DNA from: JdFR-22 sp964534325
GTDB lineage: Archaea > Halobacteriota > Archaeoglobi > Archaeoglobales > Archaeoglobaceae
DNA length: 64,000 nucleotides
Assembly (NCBI GenBank): GCA_964534325.1
Contig: CAZHOR010000012.1
Location: 1 to 64,000 of the forward strand
Direction of reading: 5' to 3'
The position numbers and the translations under genes are program-made. This document shows positions 1 through 8,700 of this stretch, one piece after another. Every line of letters begins with the position of its first letter. Positions within the stretch are counted from its first letter, which is position 1. The notes beneath the pieces were generated by a model. That model saw only the letters and a program-made list of their open reading frames with translations. It did not search any database and was not told where the DNA came from.

Positions 1-2
1 AA

Positions 3-265
3 GACATCTTCGAAAAATTTAACATCATAGTGCCTAAAAATATGGGAGTTTAGGAAATCACTTTTCTGGTGAAACTGTTGAAATTGGCACTTCAAGAACT
101 GACCCCCCTGATGGTAGTTTGGGGAGTTGGCTACAAGAGAATGTGACAAAGGTTGCAACAGCATCTTATATAGGTTCAATTTTGATTGATGAGGGTTATG
201 CAAGAAAGGTTAGAGGGCATAAAATTGAGATTTTCATAAACCCGAGGATCGAACCAGATAAATGA
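3..265 (+). pseudogene. Frameshifted C-terminal gene fragment at window edge
   Basis: The first 53 bases read openly in one frame (IFEKFNIIVPKNMGV, then a stop). From about base 38 a second frame is open for 75 codons to TGA at 263-265, giving GNHFSGETVEIGTSRTDPP and ending INPRIEPDK. The two frames join sensibly if one base is missing near 50-53 (GTTTAGG). I therefore read this as the 3' end of a gene broken by a single-base deletion, or by a sequencing error. No family was recognised. The upstream part lies outside the window. Confidence 0.45.
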
Positions 266-330
266 ACTTGATAGAATGATATTATGTTTAATGAAACAAA
301 AGAAATAATTGAAGATTAGTTTTCTATAGT

Positions 331-1113
331 TCAGTAGTAGGCTCTTCTTTTGGCGGTTGTTGCTGGTTTCAGCTTCTTGAATATTGCTCTTCCTGAGCTG
401 TAGTCTCTTTGGTAGCCGCTTATATAGACTACGAAGTCCTTTATCATGCCGCCAGCGATGGTGACCACAAAGGATAGGAGAACATACCTAAAGAGGACAA
501 GCCCCATCTCCAGCAATTCAATGCTGAGTAGGTGATACATATAAGAGGGAATGACCAGGAGCAGTATATACACTGGAGCGGTCACGATGGATGTTTTCAA
601 GGCCTGCATGAGGTAGTCTTTTAGTCCTGCTGTTGCTGATTTGAGGTTTTGGAAGAGGTGGACCCACATTGCGGACAGGAGTACCAGCAGTATGAGTATC
701 AGGGTGGAGATGTCGGGATAGCTGGCGGTGTATTGCACCATAAAGCTGGAGAAAAATGCTGCTGTGGCTGAGATGGAGAAGATGTAGGCGTGCTCGCTCT
801 TTTCGATAGTGGCTATTAGTGCACCCGTTGCGTTACCTATACAGAGTGCCAGGATGAAGAAGTAATCTGTGAGGAAATGGGGTTCAACTAACAGGTTGCC
901 TATAGTCCAGTAGAGTAGTGCTCCAAAGAAGAAGTAACCGAAGAACCGCAGCCTGAAATCTTGAATGAAATAGGGGGATGTGGAGAGAATAGCGAAAACT
1001 CCCACCGTGAGTATTACGGGGACGATATTTAAGGGTATGATCTTGGCTAAATATATTACCAGCAGGAGAATTGATACACAAAGTATCGCTATATCAATAA
1101 TTCTCATTCTCAT
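331..1113 (-). CDS. Polytopic membrane protein of unknown function
   Basis: About 260 residues with roughly seven to eight hydrophobic helices, for example IIDIAILCVSILLLVIYLA near the N-terminus and VLLSFVVTIAGGMIKDFVVY near the C-terminus. It has a short basic cytoplasmic-looking tail (KKLKPATTAKRRAYY). The start is placed at the ATG at 1113, not the TTG 13 codons earlier. A TATA-like ATTATATA near 1136-1143 would then give a leaderless or nearly leaderless transcript. It is transcribed away from the next gene. No catalytic motif was seen and the family is not recognised. Confidence 0.6.
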   Translation of the reverse strand: MRMRIIDIAILCVSILLLVIYLAKIIPLNIVPVILTVGVFAILSTSPYFIQDFRLRFFGYFFFGALLYWTIGNLLVEPHFLTDYFFILALCIGNATGALIATIEKSEHAYIFSISATAAFFSSFMVQYTASYPDISTLILILLVLLSAMWVHLFQNLKSATAGLKDYLMQALKTSIVTAPVYILLLVIPSYMYHLLSIELLEMGLVLFRYVLLSFVVTIAGGMIKDFVVYISGYQRDYSSGRAIFKKLKPATTAKRRAYY

Positions 1114-1408
1114 TATTATTAGACAATCTATTGAGAATATATAATTAACCAATCTCTACAAATGATGAGATTAATATCCATAGCTTCACCGGCCACGCCT
1201 TCTCTGGTGTTCATAGCCCAAGAACCTAAAATATTAAATCTTTATGTCTCAAAGAAACCCTCATAATACGGTTTAATGCTAAATAAAGCTTCATAAAGTT
1301 TTATAAAGTTTTAGAGGTCGATCTGGGGACTCACTAACTTTCTGGTCTAAAGTTTTGTCGAAAGTTTTCTTATTAATTTCAAAGTTCAAATTAATTTTAG
1401 TGGTTGAA

Positions 1409-2446
1409 ATGAAATGGTTAATCGTGCTGGCAACTCTGTTGCTGGCGGCAGGTAGTGGAATGGCATACCAGCATGATGGTGACGGCGGGAAGGTCAATGG
1501 TGCTGAAGTCAGCAACCATACCCATGCTGATGTGGGATTAAATAAAACAGATAATGAAGATAATATCGCAAGAGATACCGAAGACAATGGTACAGGTATA
1601 GATAAAGCCGACACAGGACAAAACCAGAAGATAGAGAAGAACAACAGCAGGAAAGAAGAAGTCAGAGAAAAGATCCAGGAGCGTCTGGAGAACAAATTAC
1701 AATTGAATCAGGGAAATGGAAATGGTAACGGTAACAATGGTACCGATAAGGAACGGAAGGTAAGGGAGCAGATCAAAGAGAAGATACAGCAAGCGAGGTC
1801 GGCCACCGATAACGCCAAACAAAACTTCAAGGAAGCTCAACAGACGTATTTGAAAGCAAAACAGGATAATTCTACACAAGCTCATACCCATGCCAGAGCG
1901 ATGATGCAGACAGGCGTCAATTATATGGATTCATGGCTGGAGAGGATCGAGCTTCAGACCCTCAATTCTGATCTGGATAATGAGACCAAGCTGGAGATCT
2001 TGAATAAGATCGACCGCTACAGGAACGCCACCCAGGAAAGATTGGAGACCATCAACAATACCACAGATATAGGTAAAATGAGGCAATCTGCCCAAGAACT
2101 CAATAATCAGTGGAGAGATATCAGATTGTTCATTAAGGCTACAGGGTACCGGATCGCCGCTGGAGAGCTGGAGAATATAATTGAAAAGGCCGAGAACCTG
2201 GAGCCCAGGTTAGAGGAGATGAGAAATAACGCCAGTAATACTACAAGATTCGATCTGCTGATGACTGACTACCAGAACGATCTCCAGCTGGCAGAAGAGA
2301 ATGTGGAACAAGCCCATAGTATTCTTTACAACGCTACAACAGTTCAAGAGGTAATAGAAGGACACAGACTGGTAGTAAAAGCGACCAACAACCTCAAACA
2401 CGTTTTCAAGGATATTAGACTGATAAAGAATGAATTTCTGGCCTGA
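1409..2446 (+). CDS. Secreted coiled-coil, charged protein
   Basis: About 345 residues. The ATG at 1409 gives a textbook signal peptide (MKWLIVLATLLLAAGSGMA), so it is preferred over the in-frame ATG at 1355. The mature part starts with a His/Asp/Gly/Asn-rich region. It continues as long charged helices with heptad-like patterns (for example VREKIQERLENKLQL and later KLEILNKIDRYRNATQERLE) and many N-x-S/T sequons, suggesting an exported, possibly N-glycosylated rod-like protein. A short GNGNGNG stretch lies near residue 110. There is no C-terminal anchor. It is followed by an AbrB-type regulator and a lipoprotein on the same strand. Function unknown. Confidence 0.6.
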   Translation: MKWLIVLATLLLAAGSGMAYQHDGDGGKVNGAEVSNHTHADVGLNKTDNEDNIARDTEDNGTGIDKADTGQNQKIEKNNSRKEEVREKIQERLENKLQLNQGNGNGNGNNGTDKERKVREQIKEKIQQARSATDNAKQNFKEAQQTYLKAKQDNSTQAHTHARAMMQTGVNYMDSWLERIELQTLNSDLDNETKLEILNKIDRYRNATQERLETINNTTDIGKMRQSAQELNNQWRDIRLFIKATGYRIAAGELENIIEKAENLEPRLEEMRNNASNTTRFDLLMTDYQNDLQLAEENVEQAHSILYNATTVQEVIEGHRLVVKATNNLKHVFKDIRLIKNEFLA

Positions 2447-2478
2447 TAATTATAAGATCCTGATTGGAGGTGAATATT

Positions 2479-2670
2479 ATGTATGAAAGTAAGTATGAAA
2501 CCCGGAATTATTCCCTATCCCTCGTGGAGGAGATTATAGGGCTTAGCTCGACGACTTCAAAATATTCTGTCACTCTCACCAAAAACGTGAGAGAATGGCT
2601 GGATATCAAACCCGGTGACAGAGTCGCCTTTGTAGAACGAAATGGAGAGATAATTTTGAGGAAGACTTAA
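2479..2670 (+). CDS. AbrB/SpoVT-type DNA-binding protein
   Basis: A 63-residue protein whose C-terminal half matches the looped-hinge (swapped-hairpin) AbrB fold: SVTLTKNVREWLDIKPGDRV followed by AFVERNGEIILRK. Such proteins dimerise and bind DNA as transition-state regulators or as antitoxins. The start is fixed by a perfect GGAGGTGA at 2466-2473, five bases before the ATG at 2479. The in-frame TTG at 2464 would overlap that site. No toxin partner is visible. It lies 13 bases ahead of the lipoprotein start and is probably co-transcribed with it, so it may regulate these secreted proteins (inference). Confidence 0.75.
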   Translation: MYESKYETRNYSLSLVEEIIGLSSTTSKYSVTLTKNVREWLDIKPGDRVAFVERNGEIILRKT

Positions 2671-2683
2671 GGAGGTGTATCAG

Positions 2684-3571
2684 ATGAATAATAATAAGAA
2701 TAAATGGCTGAGCATATTGGCCGCGGTCTGCATTACGGCGATGATGTTTGCTGGTTGTGGAGAAAAAGGTGTGGAAAACGAACTGACCACGAGCACCCCA
2801 GTTGATACGGCCCAAACCACGGGCACACCAACCTCATCCCCCGGAGAGACCGGGACTTCTGAGGCTACACAATCATCTACCTCAACTGGATCTGGAGCCA
2901 CCACCACACCTACGGCAGATACTTCTCAAAGCACTTACCCCTCAGGTGGCGGTGGGGGCGGAGGTAGCTCCGTAATAACCACCATATCATCTGCAGTGGA
3001 TAGTGTTGTTAATTCAGGCAGCAACGATCAGACGGAGACTGTAGAGTATGGTACCCTCCAGCTGATGGTAAGTGATAGACCCGCTGACATAAATGATTTC
3101 GAGCATTTGAACGTCACTTTGACAGAGGCAAGGGTGTTCAAGGCTGGAGGATTTAGATACGGTTACGGCTACGGATATGGATACGGTTCAGAAGAAGGAA
3201 GTAGCGGTTTCAAGATAATAGACTTTGAAGACCGAACGGTTGACCTAACCAAGCTGGTAGGAGCGAAATCCCTGCCCATCAGTACAACAGAACTTCCTGC
3301 CGGAAAATACACTAAAATAGAGCTCTATGTTGATGGTGTTGAAGCTGAATTGAAGGAAGGAGGAAGCGCTGACGTGAAGGTGCCTCCCGGCAAACTGATG
3401 ATAACCAAGAACTTCGATATAGTTCCCGGAGAGGAAACCACATTCGTATTCGATATCAACGTGATCCAGAAAGGACATAGAAACGACTACAACCTGTTAC
3501 CCGTGATCTCTGAGAGCGGTGTTGTCGGTAAGGACTTGGGAGAGCATCAAGTAGAGGTCGTAGATCAGTAA
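2684..3571 (+). CDS. DUF4382 lipoprotein with low-complexity linker
   Basis: About 295 residues. The N-terminus is a lipoprotein signal with lipobox MFAGC (Cys near residue 25). A Thr/Ser/Pro-rich stalk and a glycine run follow, then a domain from about residue 125 (GTLQLMVSDRPADINDFEHL) typical of DUF4382, a beta-sandwich family of exported proteins. A Gly-Tyr repeat (YGYGYGYGYG) near residue 165 sits in a predicted surface loop. The start ATG at 2684 has GGAGGTG at 2671-2677 upstream. It probably forms a transcription unit with the preceding AbrB-type gene and is anchored to the outer face of the membrane. Ligand unknown. Confidence 0.75.
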   Translation: MNNNKNKWLSILAAVCITAMMFAGCGEKGVENELTTSTPVDTAQTTGTPTSSPGETGTSEATQSSTSTGSGATTTPTADTSQSTYPSGGGGGGGSSVITTISSAVDSVVNSGSNDQTETVEYGTLQLMVSDRPADINDFEHLNVTLTEARVFKAGGFRYGYGYGYGYGSEEGSSGFKIIDFEDRTVDLTKLVGAKSLPISTTELPAGKYTKIELYVDGVEAELKEGGSADVKVPPGKLMITKNFDIVPGEETTFVFDINVIQKGHRNDYNLLPVISESGVVGKDLGEHQVEVVDQ

Positions 3572-3780
3572 TTGGTTAACGGTATTTGAGAAAAATATTG
3601 TACCTCCTCTTCTCTATTTTTTTATTCCTTTTTTTAGCCTTGTTTTACTATCTCCATCTCTTTATGGTCCTTTTATTCTGATATATCAAAGACTTTGGGT
3701 TATACAAGCTCCCCATAACGAAATAGCTTTGGCTTTGCTGATAGTTATTTGAGTTGGTAGTTCAGGGCAAAAGAAGAATA

Positions 3781-4011
3781 GCCCCCCAGGATAACTTGCC
3801 GGGTAGTAGGGTTGGAGGGCAGGTTGTATAGGTTGGAGTTACAAACTACACATCCTAGGGGGTAAGACTACCTTGGTGATTATCCTTAAAAAACTTTGTG
3901 GTCGGGCTCGGTTGAAACCCATTCCGCTCTGTTTTGGGTTTTTAAAGTATTAGAGAGGTTGGAGAGTCATTTTCCCCCTAGGATACAAAAGAATCCTATC
4001 TCTCCAACCTC
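3781..4011 (+). ncRNA. Candidate structured RNA, unclassified
   Basis: A 530-base gap without a gene contains an island that is visibly more GC-rich than its flanks and full of complementary segments. GAGGTTGGAGAG (3955-3966) pairs perfectly with 4000-4011 around an inner AGGAT/ATCCT hairpin. ATCCTAGGGGG (3852-3862) is the exact complement of 3974-3984, and with one mismatch of 3782-3792. ACTTGCC (3794-3800) pairs with 3818-3824. AAACCC (3915-3920) pairs with GGGTTT (3936-3941). Some pairings exclude each other or interlock, which suggests alternative folds or a pseudoknot. GGTTGGAG occurs three times. I found neither RNase P nor SRP RNA signature motifs. The strand is a guess. Confidence 0.35.
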
Positions 4012-4104
4012 AATATACATTTTATTTTCATAATTAATAAACCTTTTGAACCACCAGCATGTCATAGTATAAACAATGATTATTAAGTACTGGAGTGGTG
4101 GTGT

Positions 4105-5661
4105 TCACTCTGTATTCACTACTAAGTAGTCAGAATACAGCTTGGAGGCTTCATCACCGTTTTGTATCACTAAAAGTGTCACGCACCCACTGCTGATGTA
4201 GTCCTGTGTACGGCTGTCGATCACGGCCTCCAGCCATGTTTCTCCTGAGGAGTGGTATTCGGTGTCCAGGACCGCATATTCGTTTTCGGCTTTATTCCAT
4301 ATGTACAGGGTAGCACCATTGTTGTCATGGCTGCCGCCTTTCCCGTTCCATCTGACGCTGATCTTCTCTACTAAACTCCCCACGGAAAAATTAAATCGGT
4401 GAGCAGCGTAGCTACCGTCGTCAGCCAGAGTCTGGAGATAAACGTTATCGTCTTCTGAGATATAGCTCTTATCTGTTACTTCAGTTGAGGGAATATTATT
4501 CGTGTAAGGTGGCTTTATGCTCGTATTTCCTTCATATACTGAAGCATCGTCGCCGCAAAAGCTCTGTGTACACGTCCCATCTGGTTCGGTGATCAGTATT
4601 CCGTAGCTAACCGAGTGCTGGCCTGTGCATTCGGGGCAGGTAAAGGTGATGTTACCTATCCTGCACTCATCGACTGCAGGGGCATCGTAAGTGAAATGGG
4701 CTTCTCCATAGGTGTTTGTAAATTCTGTGGAAGTTCTAAGCGATCCGATGCTGGAACTTCCTTCCACACGATAACCAGGGATGGGGTTGTTATAACCGTC
4801 AATGACTTCTATGAGGTTCAGGATATCGGTCTCCCCACTCTTGAGTTTTAATACGTAGTCATATTTCTTTACGATCCTGGTTTGTGCGGTGAGGTATGAA
4901 GAGGTGTCCGAGGTGGCGGAGGTCCCTATGGAAGAGCGATATATACTCAAGATCACAGTCCCATCCTTCTCCATGGTCACTGTATTACCATCAACACTTA
5001 CGTTATAGCCCTCAATGTCCTTCCAGTACTGGGGATAGACGCTCTCAAAGGTAACGGTCAAATTCTCTGCCTGTACATAACCCCCTCTGGAGACGGGATT
5101 CTTTATAATGCTGATGGGGTCTTTGGTGGAAATGGACCTGGACGAGGAATTATAAGTTGAGCTCAATATCTCGATTCTTGCCGTGTCGGTGAACTGGAGC
5201 TGGTCTGAAACCTCAATATAACCTCCACCGGATATATTCTTGAACACTGCTGAATTCTCCATTATAAGGCTTTCTTCAGGATAGTACATGTAGTTGGGAG
5301 CGATGCTGATCCTGCTCGAAGTTAGATTTCTGGTCCTGTGTACTTCGCTCCCGTTGGTAAGGACCTCCTTATAATCCAGTTTCAGGTTGAAATCCTCAAA
5401 ACTGATGGTGGTTGATTGGGTAGAAGGAGTTGAGAGGAATAGTGATTGGGGGTATTCAACACCCATATCCAGCTTGTATGATGTTGCGGATGTGGGAGTG
5501 TTCTTTAAATTAAGGAACTGGCTCTGGAGCTCTCTAAGGTGTTGAGCCTCAACCTGTTTATATTTGCCGGGTAGGGTTGACTGCACAATACCTAAACCTA
5601 TCATCACCAGCAGAAGTATAAGTATAAAACCTACTAAAGGAGTTATAGCCCGGTTATCCAT
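4105..5661 (-). CDS. Type IV pilin-like surface protein with Ig-like domain
   Basis: About 518 residues. The N-terminus MDNRAITPLVGFILILLLVM is the archaeal prepilin motif (compare RAVSPVIG in PilA), probably processed by a prepilin peptidase just before the hydrophobic helix. This start, at 5661, is preferred over the one five codons upstream. A long beta-rich ectodomain follows. Around residues 270-370 it holds an Ig-like/invasin-type module (NPIPGYRVEGSSSIGS, FTNTYGEAHFTYDAP) with paired Cys residues (FTCPECTG). The C-terminal part resembles a carbohydrate-binding-like beta-sandwich. It is probably a pilus-associated or cell-wall-spanning surface protein. No pilus assembly genes lie nearby. 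Confidence 0.65.
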   Translation of the reverse strand: MDNRAITPLVGFILILLLVMIGLGIVQSTLPGKYKQVEAQHLRELQSQFLNLKNTPTSATSYKLDMGVEYPQSLFLSTPSTQSTTISFEDFNLKLDYKEVLTNGSEVHRTRNLTSSRISIAPNYMYYPEESLIMENSAVFKNISGGGYIEVSDQLQFTDTARIEILSSTYNSSSRSISTKDPISIIKNPVSRGGYVQAENLTVTFESVYPQYWKDIEGYNVSVDGNTVTMEKDGTVILSIYRSSIGTSATSDTSSYLTAQTRIVKKYDYVLKLKSGETDILNLIEVIDGYNNPIPGYRVEGSSSIGSLRTSTEFTNTYGEAHFTYDAPAVDECRIGNITFTCPECTGQHSVSYGILITEPDGTCTQSFCGDDASVYEGNTSIKPPYTNNIPSTEVTDKSYISEDDNVYLQTLADDGSYAAHRFNFSVGSLVEKISVRWNGKGGSHDNNGATLYIWNKAENEYAVLDTEYHSSGETWLEAVIDSRTQDYISSGCVTLLVIQNGDEASKLYSDYLVVNTE

Positions 5662-5779
5662 GATTATTATTACCATATTGATTACTTATATTTTTTTCTT
5701 GTAAAAGTACATTACATGGCATTGCAGACGAAACATTTCGAAAGGTTTAAATATATTAATCATGTTGATTATAACAATT

Positions 5780-5962
5780 ATGATAGGGGTAGGAGTAAAA
5801 GACCTGGCTTCCAATTTAGACCACATCCTCGAAAAAGGTGAGGAAGAACCTGAAGAGATGGTAGCGGAATTCCTGGAATCCCTCGGTCTTATAGAAAAAA
5901 AGGACGGAAAATACAGGCTAACAAGGACGGGAGAAAAATTCTTGGAGCTTCCCGTAGAGTAA
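5780..5962 (+). CDS. Small winged-helix-like protein
   Basis: A 60-residue acidic protein (GVKDLASNLDHILEKGEE, then ESLGLIEKKDGKYRLTRTGE) whose C-terminal half looks like the recognition helix and wing of a small winged-helix regulator. The archaeal TATA element TTTAAATATA at 5746-5755, with an AAAGG BRE-like stretch before it, predicts initiation at about 5776-5780. The ATG at 5780 is therefore chosen (leaderless mRNA) over the one at 5762. Its target is unknown. It is divergent from the pilin-like gene and could control it (inference). Confidence 0.55.
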   Translation: MIGVGVKDLASNLDHILEKGEEEPEEMVAEFLESLGLIEKKDGKYRLTRTGEKFLELPVE

Positions 5963-6193
5963 GCCTGAGGGATTTCACGCTGTTAAGCTGTTTATCTCTA
6001 ATCAATCACATAGGTCCAAAAACTAATCCAATACTTATTCGATCCACTACCGAAACCCACAAATCCCAAGATCCTTTCAAATTTTGTAATTGAATTGAGC
6101 TAAAAGAAGAGATACAACAACACCATCGCCAAAATAAACAAAAACAAGTAAAAGAAGAAAATAGAGAATTAAGCCTATTGGGTTATTAGTTAT

Positions 6194-7789
6194 TCAGTCT
6201 TGGAACACGTTCTTTATGTCCGGGTGCAGGTTTTCGCCCACCTTTTCGATGGCTTCTTGTCTGACCTTCTTTATCTCTTCGTTCCTTTCATTGAATTCGG
6301 ATTTGGAGTAGAGTTTTTCAGGGTGTAAGTAAACGTCGTCAACGTATCTTACTGCTTTGGGCACTTTGAAACCTGTTGGCGAATCTACCCACTCTTCAAG
6401 TCCTCCTCTCAGCAGAGAGTCCAGGATGGAGATGGTCTGCTCCAGCTTTATGTCCTGGAAGGAATTGCCTTCACCTATACTGCCGGTGTTCAGCAGATAG
6501 AAGTTTGTGTCCGGGAGCCCTTTCAGTATTTCGTAGAACCTGTTGGCGTGGTAGGCTCTATCGCCCGCAACGAACGGGTCGTAGAAGAAAACACTTCTGA
6601 TCTTGCCTGCCTGAGTGGGATCTCCTGCGGAAGACTCCATCGCCTGTCCAACTACCATTAAGCCTACAGCCTGTTCCAGGGTCAATTTGGATATTGCAGG
6701 GATTGTTGGTCCCCTGGTTATCAAGATGAGGTTATTTACTTTCTTCACATCGATGTGGTCACTGGCGTGCATGAAATCCCTTCTCGGTATAACTGCTCTA
6801 CCGTTGGAAGTTTTTTCGAAGTTGTAAAGGTCGAAAACACCTTTTTCTGTAACATATACGTTCTCGCACAGGGTTTCAGGCTTCATCAAGCCGTAGTAGA
6901 TCTCCATCTGGTCCCTGGGGTTAACACCTTCAGTCTTTACGAAGATACCTCCCGCTTCAAACCCATAGAAAGAACCGTCGGGGTATAGAGTGCCCCCATC
7001 ATCTTGAATAAGCCAGGATTTCTCTCCTTGCTTCCTCGCCAGGATCTTGGAGGTCAGAGTTGTTTTTCCGTTTGCGGATAGAGCCATTAGGAGTGTTGTG
7101 ACCGTTCTGTAATCACCGTGAACATCCTGGAGGTAGTCTTCACGGCAGCCTCCATGAAGGAATAAGCCCCCTTTCTTGACTTTGGCTCCCCAGTCCTCAG
7201 CAGCAAAAACCCCTTTCTTGTACTCTCCGATGTAGTTGCTGTTCCTCACTATTTTCACGACCCTTCCGTCATCAAGTATGGCCAGCCTTATGGTGATATC
7301 CTTTTCGGGCAGAGGCTTGGACTTATTATTTTCAAAAGCCTCATCCGAGAAGAAGACTATGTGATAATCAGGCTCTTCAACCTTCTGCCTCCTCGCGTGG
7401 AAGAGGTTACCGCCACCATATGCGATGTGGGCGAACCTCTGAGGAACGATCAACCTTACCGTAGTGTCGCTGTTCTTGTTCCCCACCACCTTATCGATGG
7501 CGATGAGGTCCTCTTTACCAAGATACTCCTCACACTGCTCCAGCAGCCTTTTCTCTTCCTCTCCAAATTGATGGTCTTTGCTGTTCTTGGTGAATTTAGC
7601 CGCTCTGGAAGTCGGATCGCTTTCCGCCACAAAATTCCGGTATATGGTCTTAACCACTCCCGGCTCTTTCTTCACCATAGCTCTAAGATCCCTTCTGGAT
7701 GGATTATCGGCCAACCGGCCCTCATCCAGTGCCTTTTTATATATCCTATCCGCAGCATTGACGAATTCTTCCAAGTTCAACTCTGACAT
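6194..7789 (-). CDS. pckA: Phosphoenolpyruvate carboxykinase (ATP-type)
   Basis: About 531 residues, the usual length for the ATP-dependent family (COG1866). It interconverts oxaloacetate + ATP and PEP + CO2 + ADP in the cytoplasm. The P-loop reads LSANGKTTLTSKIL near residue 255, a variant of the usual LSGTGKTT. QDDGGTLYPDGSFYGFEAGG follows as the metal/substrate region, where bacterial enzymes have a DDEHGW-type segment. The start at 7789 has AAGGTG about eight bases upstream. The 28 extra in-frame codons upstream lack a ribosome site. The gene stands alone. Its role is gluconeogenesis or, in reverse, anaplerosis. The divergence around the P-loop makes the nucleotide preference uncertain. 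Confidence 0.85.
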   Translation of the reverse strand: MSELNLEEFVNAADRIYKKALDEGRLADNPSRRDLRAMVKKEPGVVKTIYRNFVAESDPTSRAAKFTKNSKDHQFGEEEKRLLEQCEEYLGKEDLIAIDKVVGNKNSDTTVRLIVPQRFAHIAYGGGNLFHARRQKVEEPDYHIVFFSDEAFENNKSKPLPEKDITIRLAILDDGRVVKIVRNSNYIGEYKKGVFAAEDWGAKVKKGGLFLHGGCREDYLQDVHGDYRTVTTLLMALSANGKTTLTSKILARKQGEKSWLIQDDGGTLYPDGSFYGFEAGGIFVKTEGVNPRDQMEIYYGLMKPETLCENVYVTEKGVFDLYNFEKTSNGRAVIPRRDFMHASDHIDVKKVNNLILITRGPTIPAISKLTLEQAVGLMVVGQAMESSAGDPTQAGKIRSVFFYDPFVAGDRAYHANRFYEILKGLPDTNFYLLNTGSIGEGNSFQDIKLEQTISILDSLLRGGLEEWVDSPTGFKVPKAVRYVDDVYLHPEKLYSKSEFNERNEEIKKVRQEAIEKVGENLHPDIKNVFQD

Positions 7790-8105
7790 ATGACTACACC
7801 TTTTAAATTCGACTGGATTTAACCAAACCTTTGATTTTTGTATCTGCGATAAAAACTTTTTTGCTTGCAACATTCAAACCGATCCAAAAAATGAGGTTCA
7901 GGAAAAATGGTTAAACTATTCCTCAAATAATCCGTTGATCCATTAAAATCTCTAAACCTTTCCTGATCGTTGCTGGAAAACTATATTCTCTTTTACTGGG
8001 TTTTGTTAGCTCTTATTCTTTTGGATCTCCGGTTGAGTCCACCATTTAACTCGAACATATATCTATTCCAGTATGGTTAGTGTTTCTCTTATAGTTTAAC
8101 GAAAG

Positions 8106-8321
8106 CTACCTGTTAAATCGCTTGGCTATGAAAACTCTCAATGGACAGCCGCAAATGAATGAACCGCCAAAGTCAAATCCAGATGGGCAGATAACGGGAG
8201 AATCGTCACAGGAGCTACTGCATTCGATATAATCTTTTATACCCAAATCCCTGAAATTGCACAGGTTCTCGAAATTGGCTTTATAGCATGCAAAATCTTT
8301 AGGACAATCCGTATTCTCCAT
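8106..8321 (-). CDS. Cys-rich small protein of methanogen/bacterial type
   Basis: 71 residues with eight cysteines in an ordered pattern: TDCPKDFACYKANFENLC near the N-terminus, then ECSSSC, VICPSGF and FICGCPLRVFIAK at the C-terminus. This matches a recurrent family of small hypothetical proteins (CPKDFxCYxxxFExLC...CPLRxYIA) known from methanogens and anaerobic bacteria. It probably binds a metal or an iron-sulfur cluster; no function is established. No clear ribosome-binding site was seen. It is monocistronic, between the PEPCK gene and the large sensor kinase. Confidence 0.7.
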   Translation of the reverse strand: MENTDCPKDFACYKANFENLCNFRDLGIKDYIECSSSCDDSPVICPSGFDFGGSFICGCPLRVFIAKRFNR

Positions 8322-8700
8322 TATTTCTTCTATTTCATCCTTAAAATCTATAATTCTAATAGGTGACCCCTATAGAATGTAGATAAAAATATTATTAAAA
8401 ATTTACTATTTATTATCCCTTGAATTCGTCGGAAGGGCTTATTTCATCTTTTTATGCATGCCTCTCAACTTGTTGTACTGTCCAGCAGTCTGACGGATTT
8501 CAATAAAAATAGTTTATCTATTGAACAGTTATTTAGTTTTACTGAGCAGTATCCGGTTCTATTTGTCTGTTAAAAATAGTTGGGAGTTCTGTGAGCTTTG
8601 GGAATGTTTTTTGCGTCAAATTTTTGTTATTTCTTACCTGTGTGGAGGAGTAAATCTTTTATAATTTCATGATTACAATAATGACTAAACGGGGTCGCCC
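8322..8700. other. Intergenic region with sensor-kinase promoter
   Basis: A 380-base AT-rich gap between divergent genes. The only feature I can support is a TATA-like TTTATAAT at about 8657-8664, which would start the sensor-kinase transcript some 15 bases before its ATG at 8701. No open frame or strong hairpin was found in the rest. Confidence 0.3.

Noticed and set aside
3781..4011. RNase P RNA or SRP RNA
   Set aside because: I looked for the conserved RNase P core and the SRP helix 8 motif on both strands and did not find them, so the element is left unclassified.
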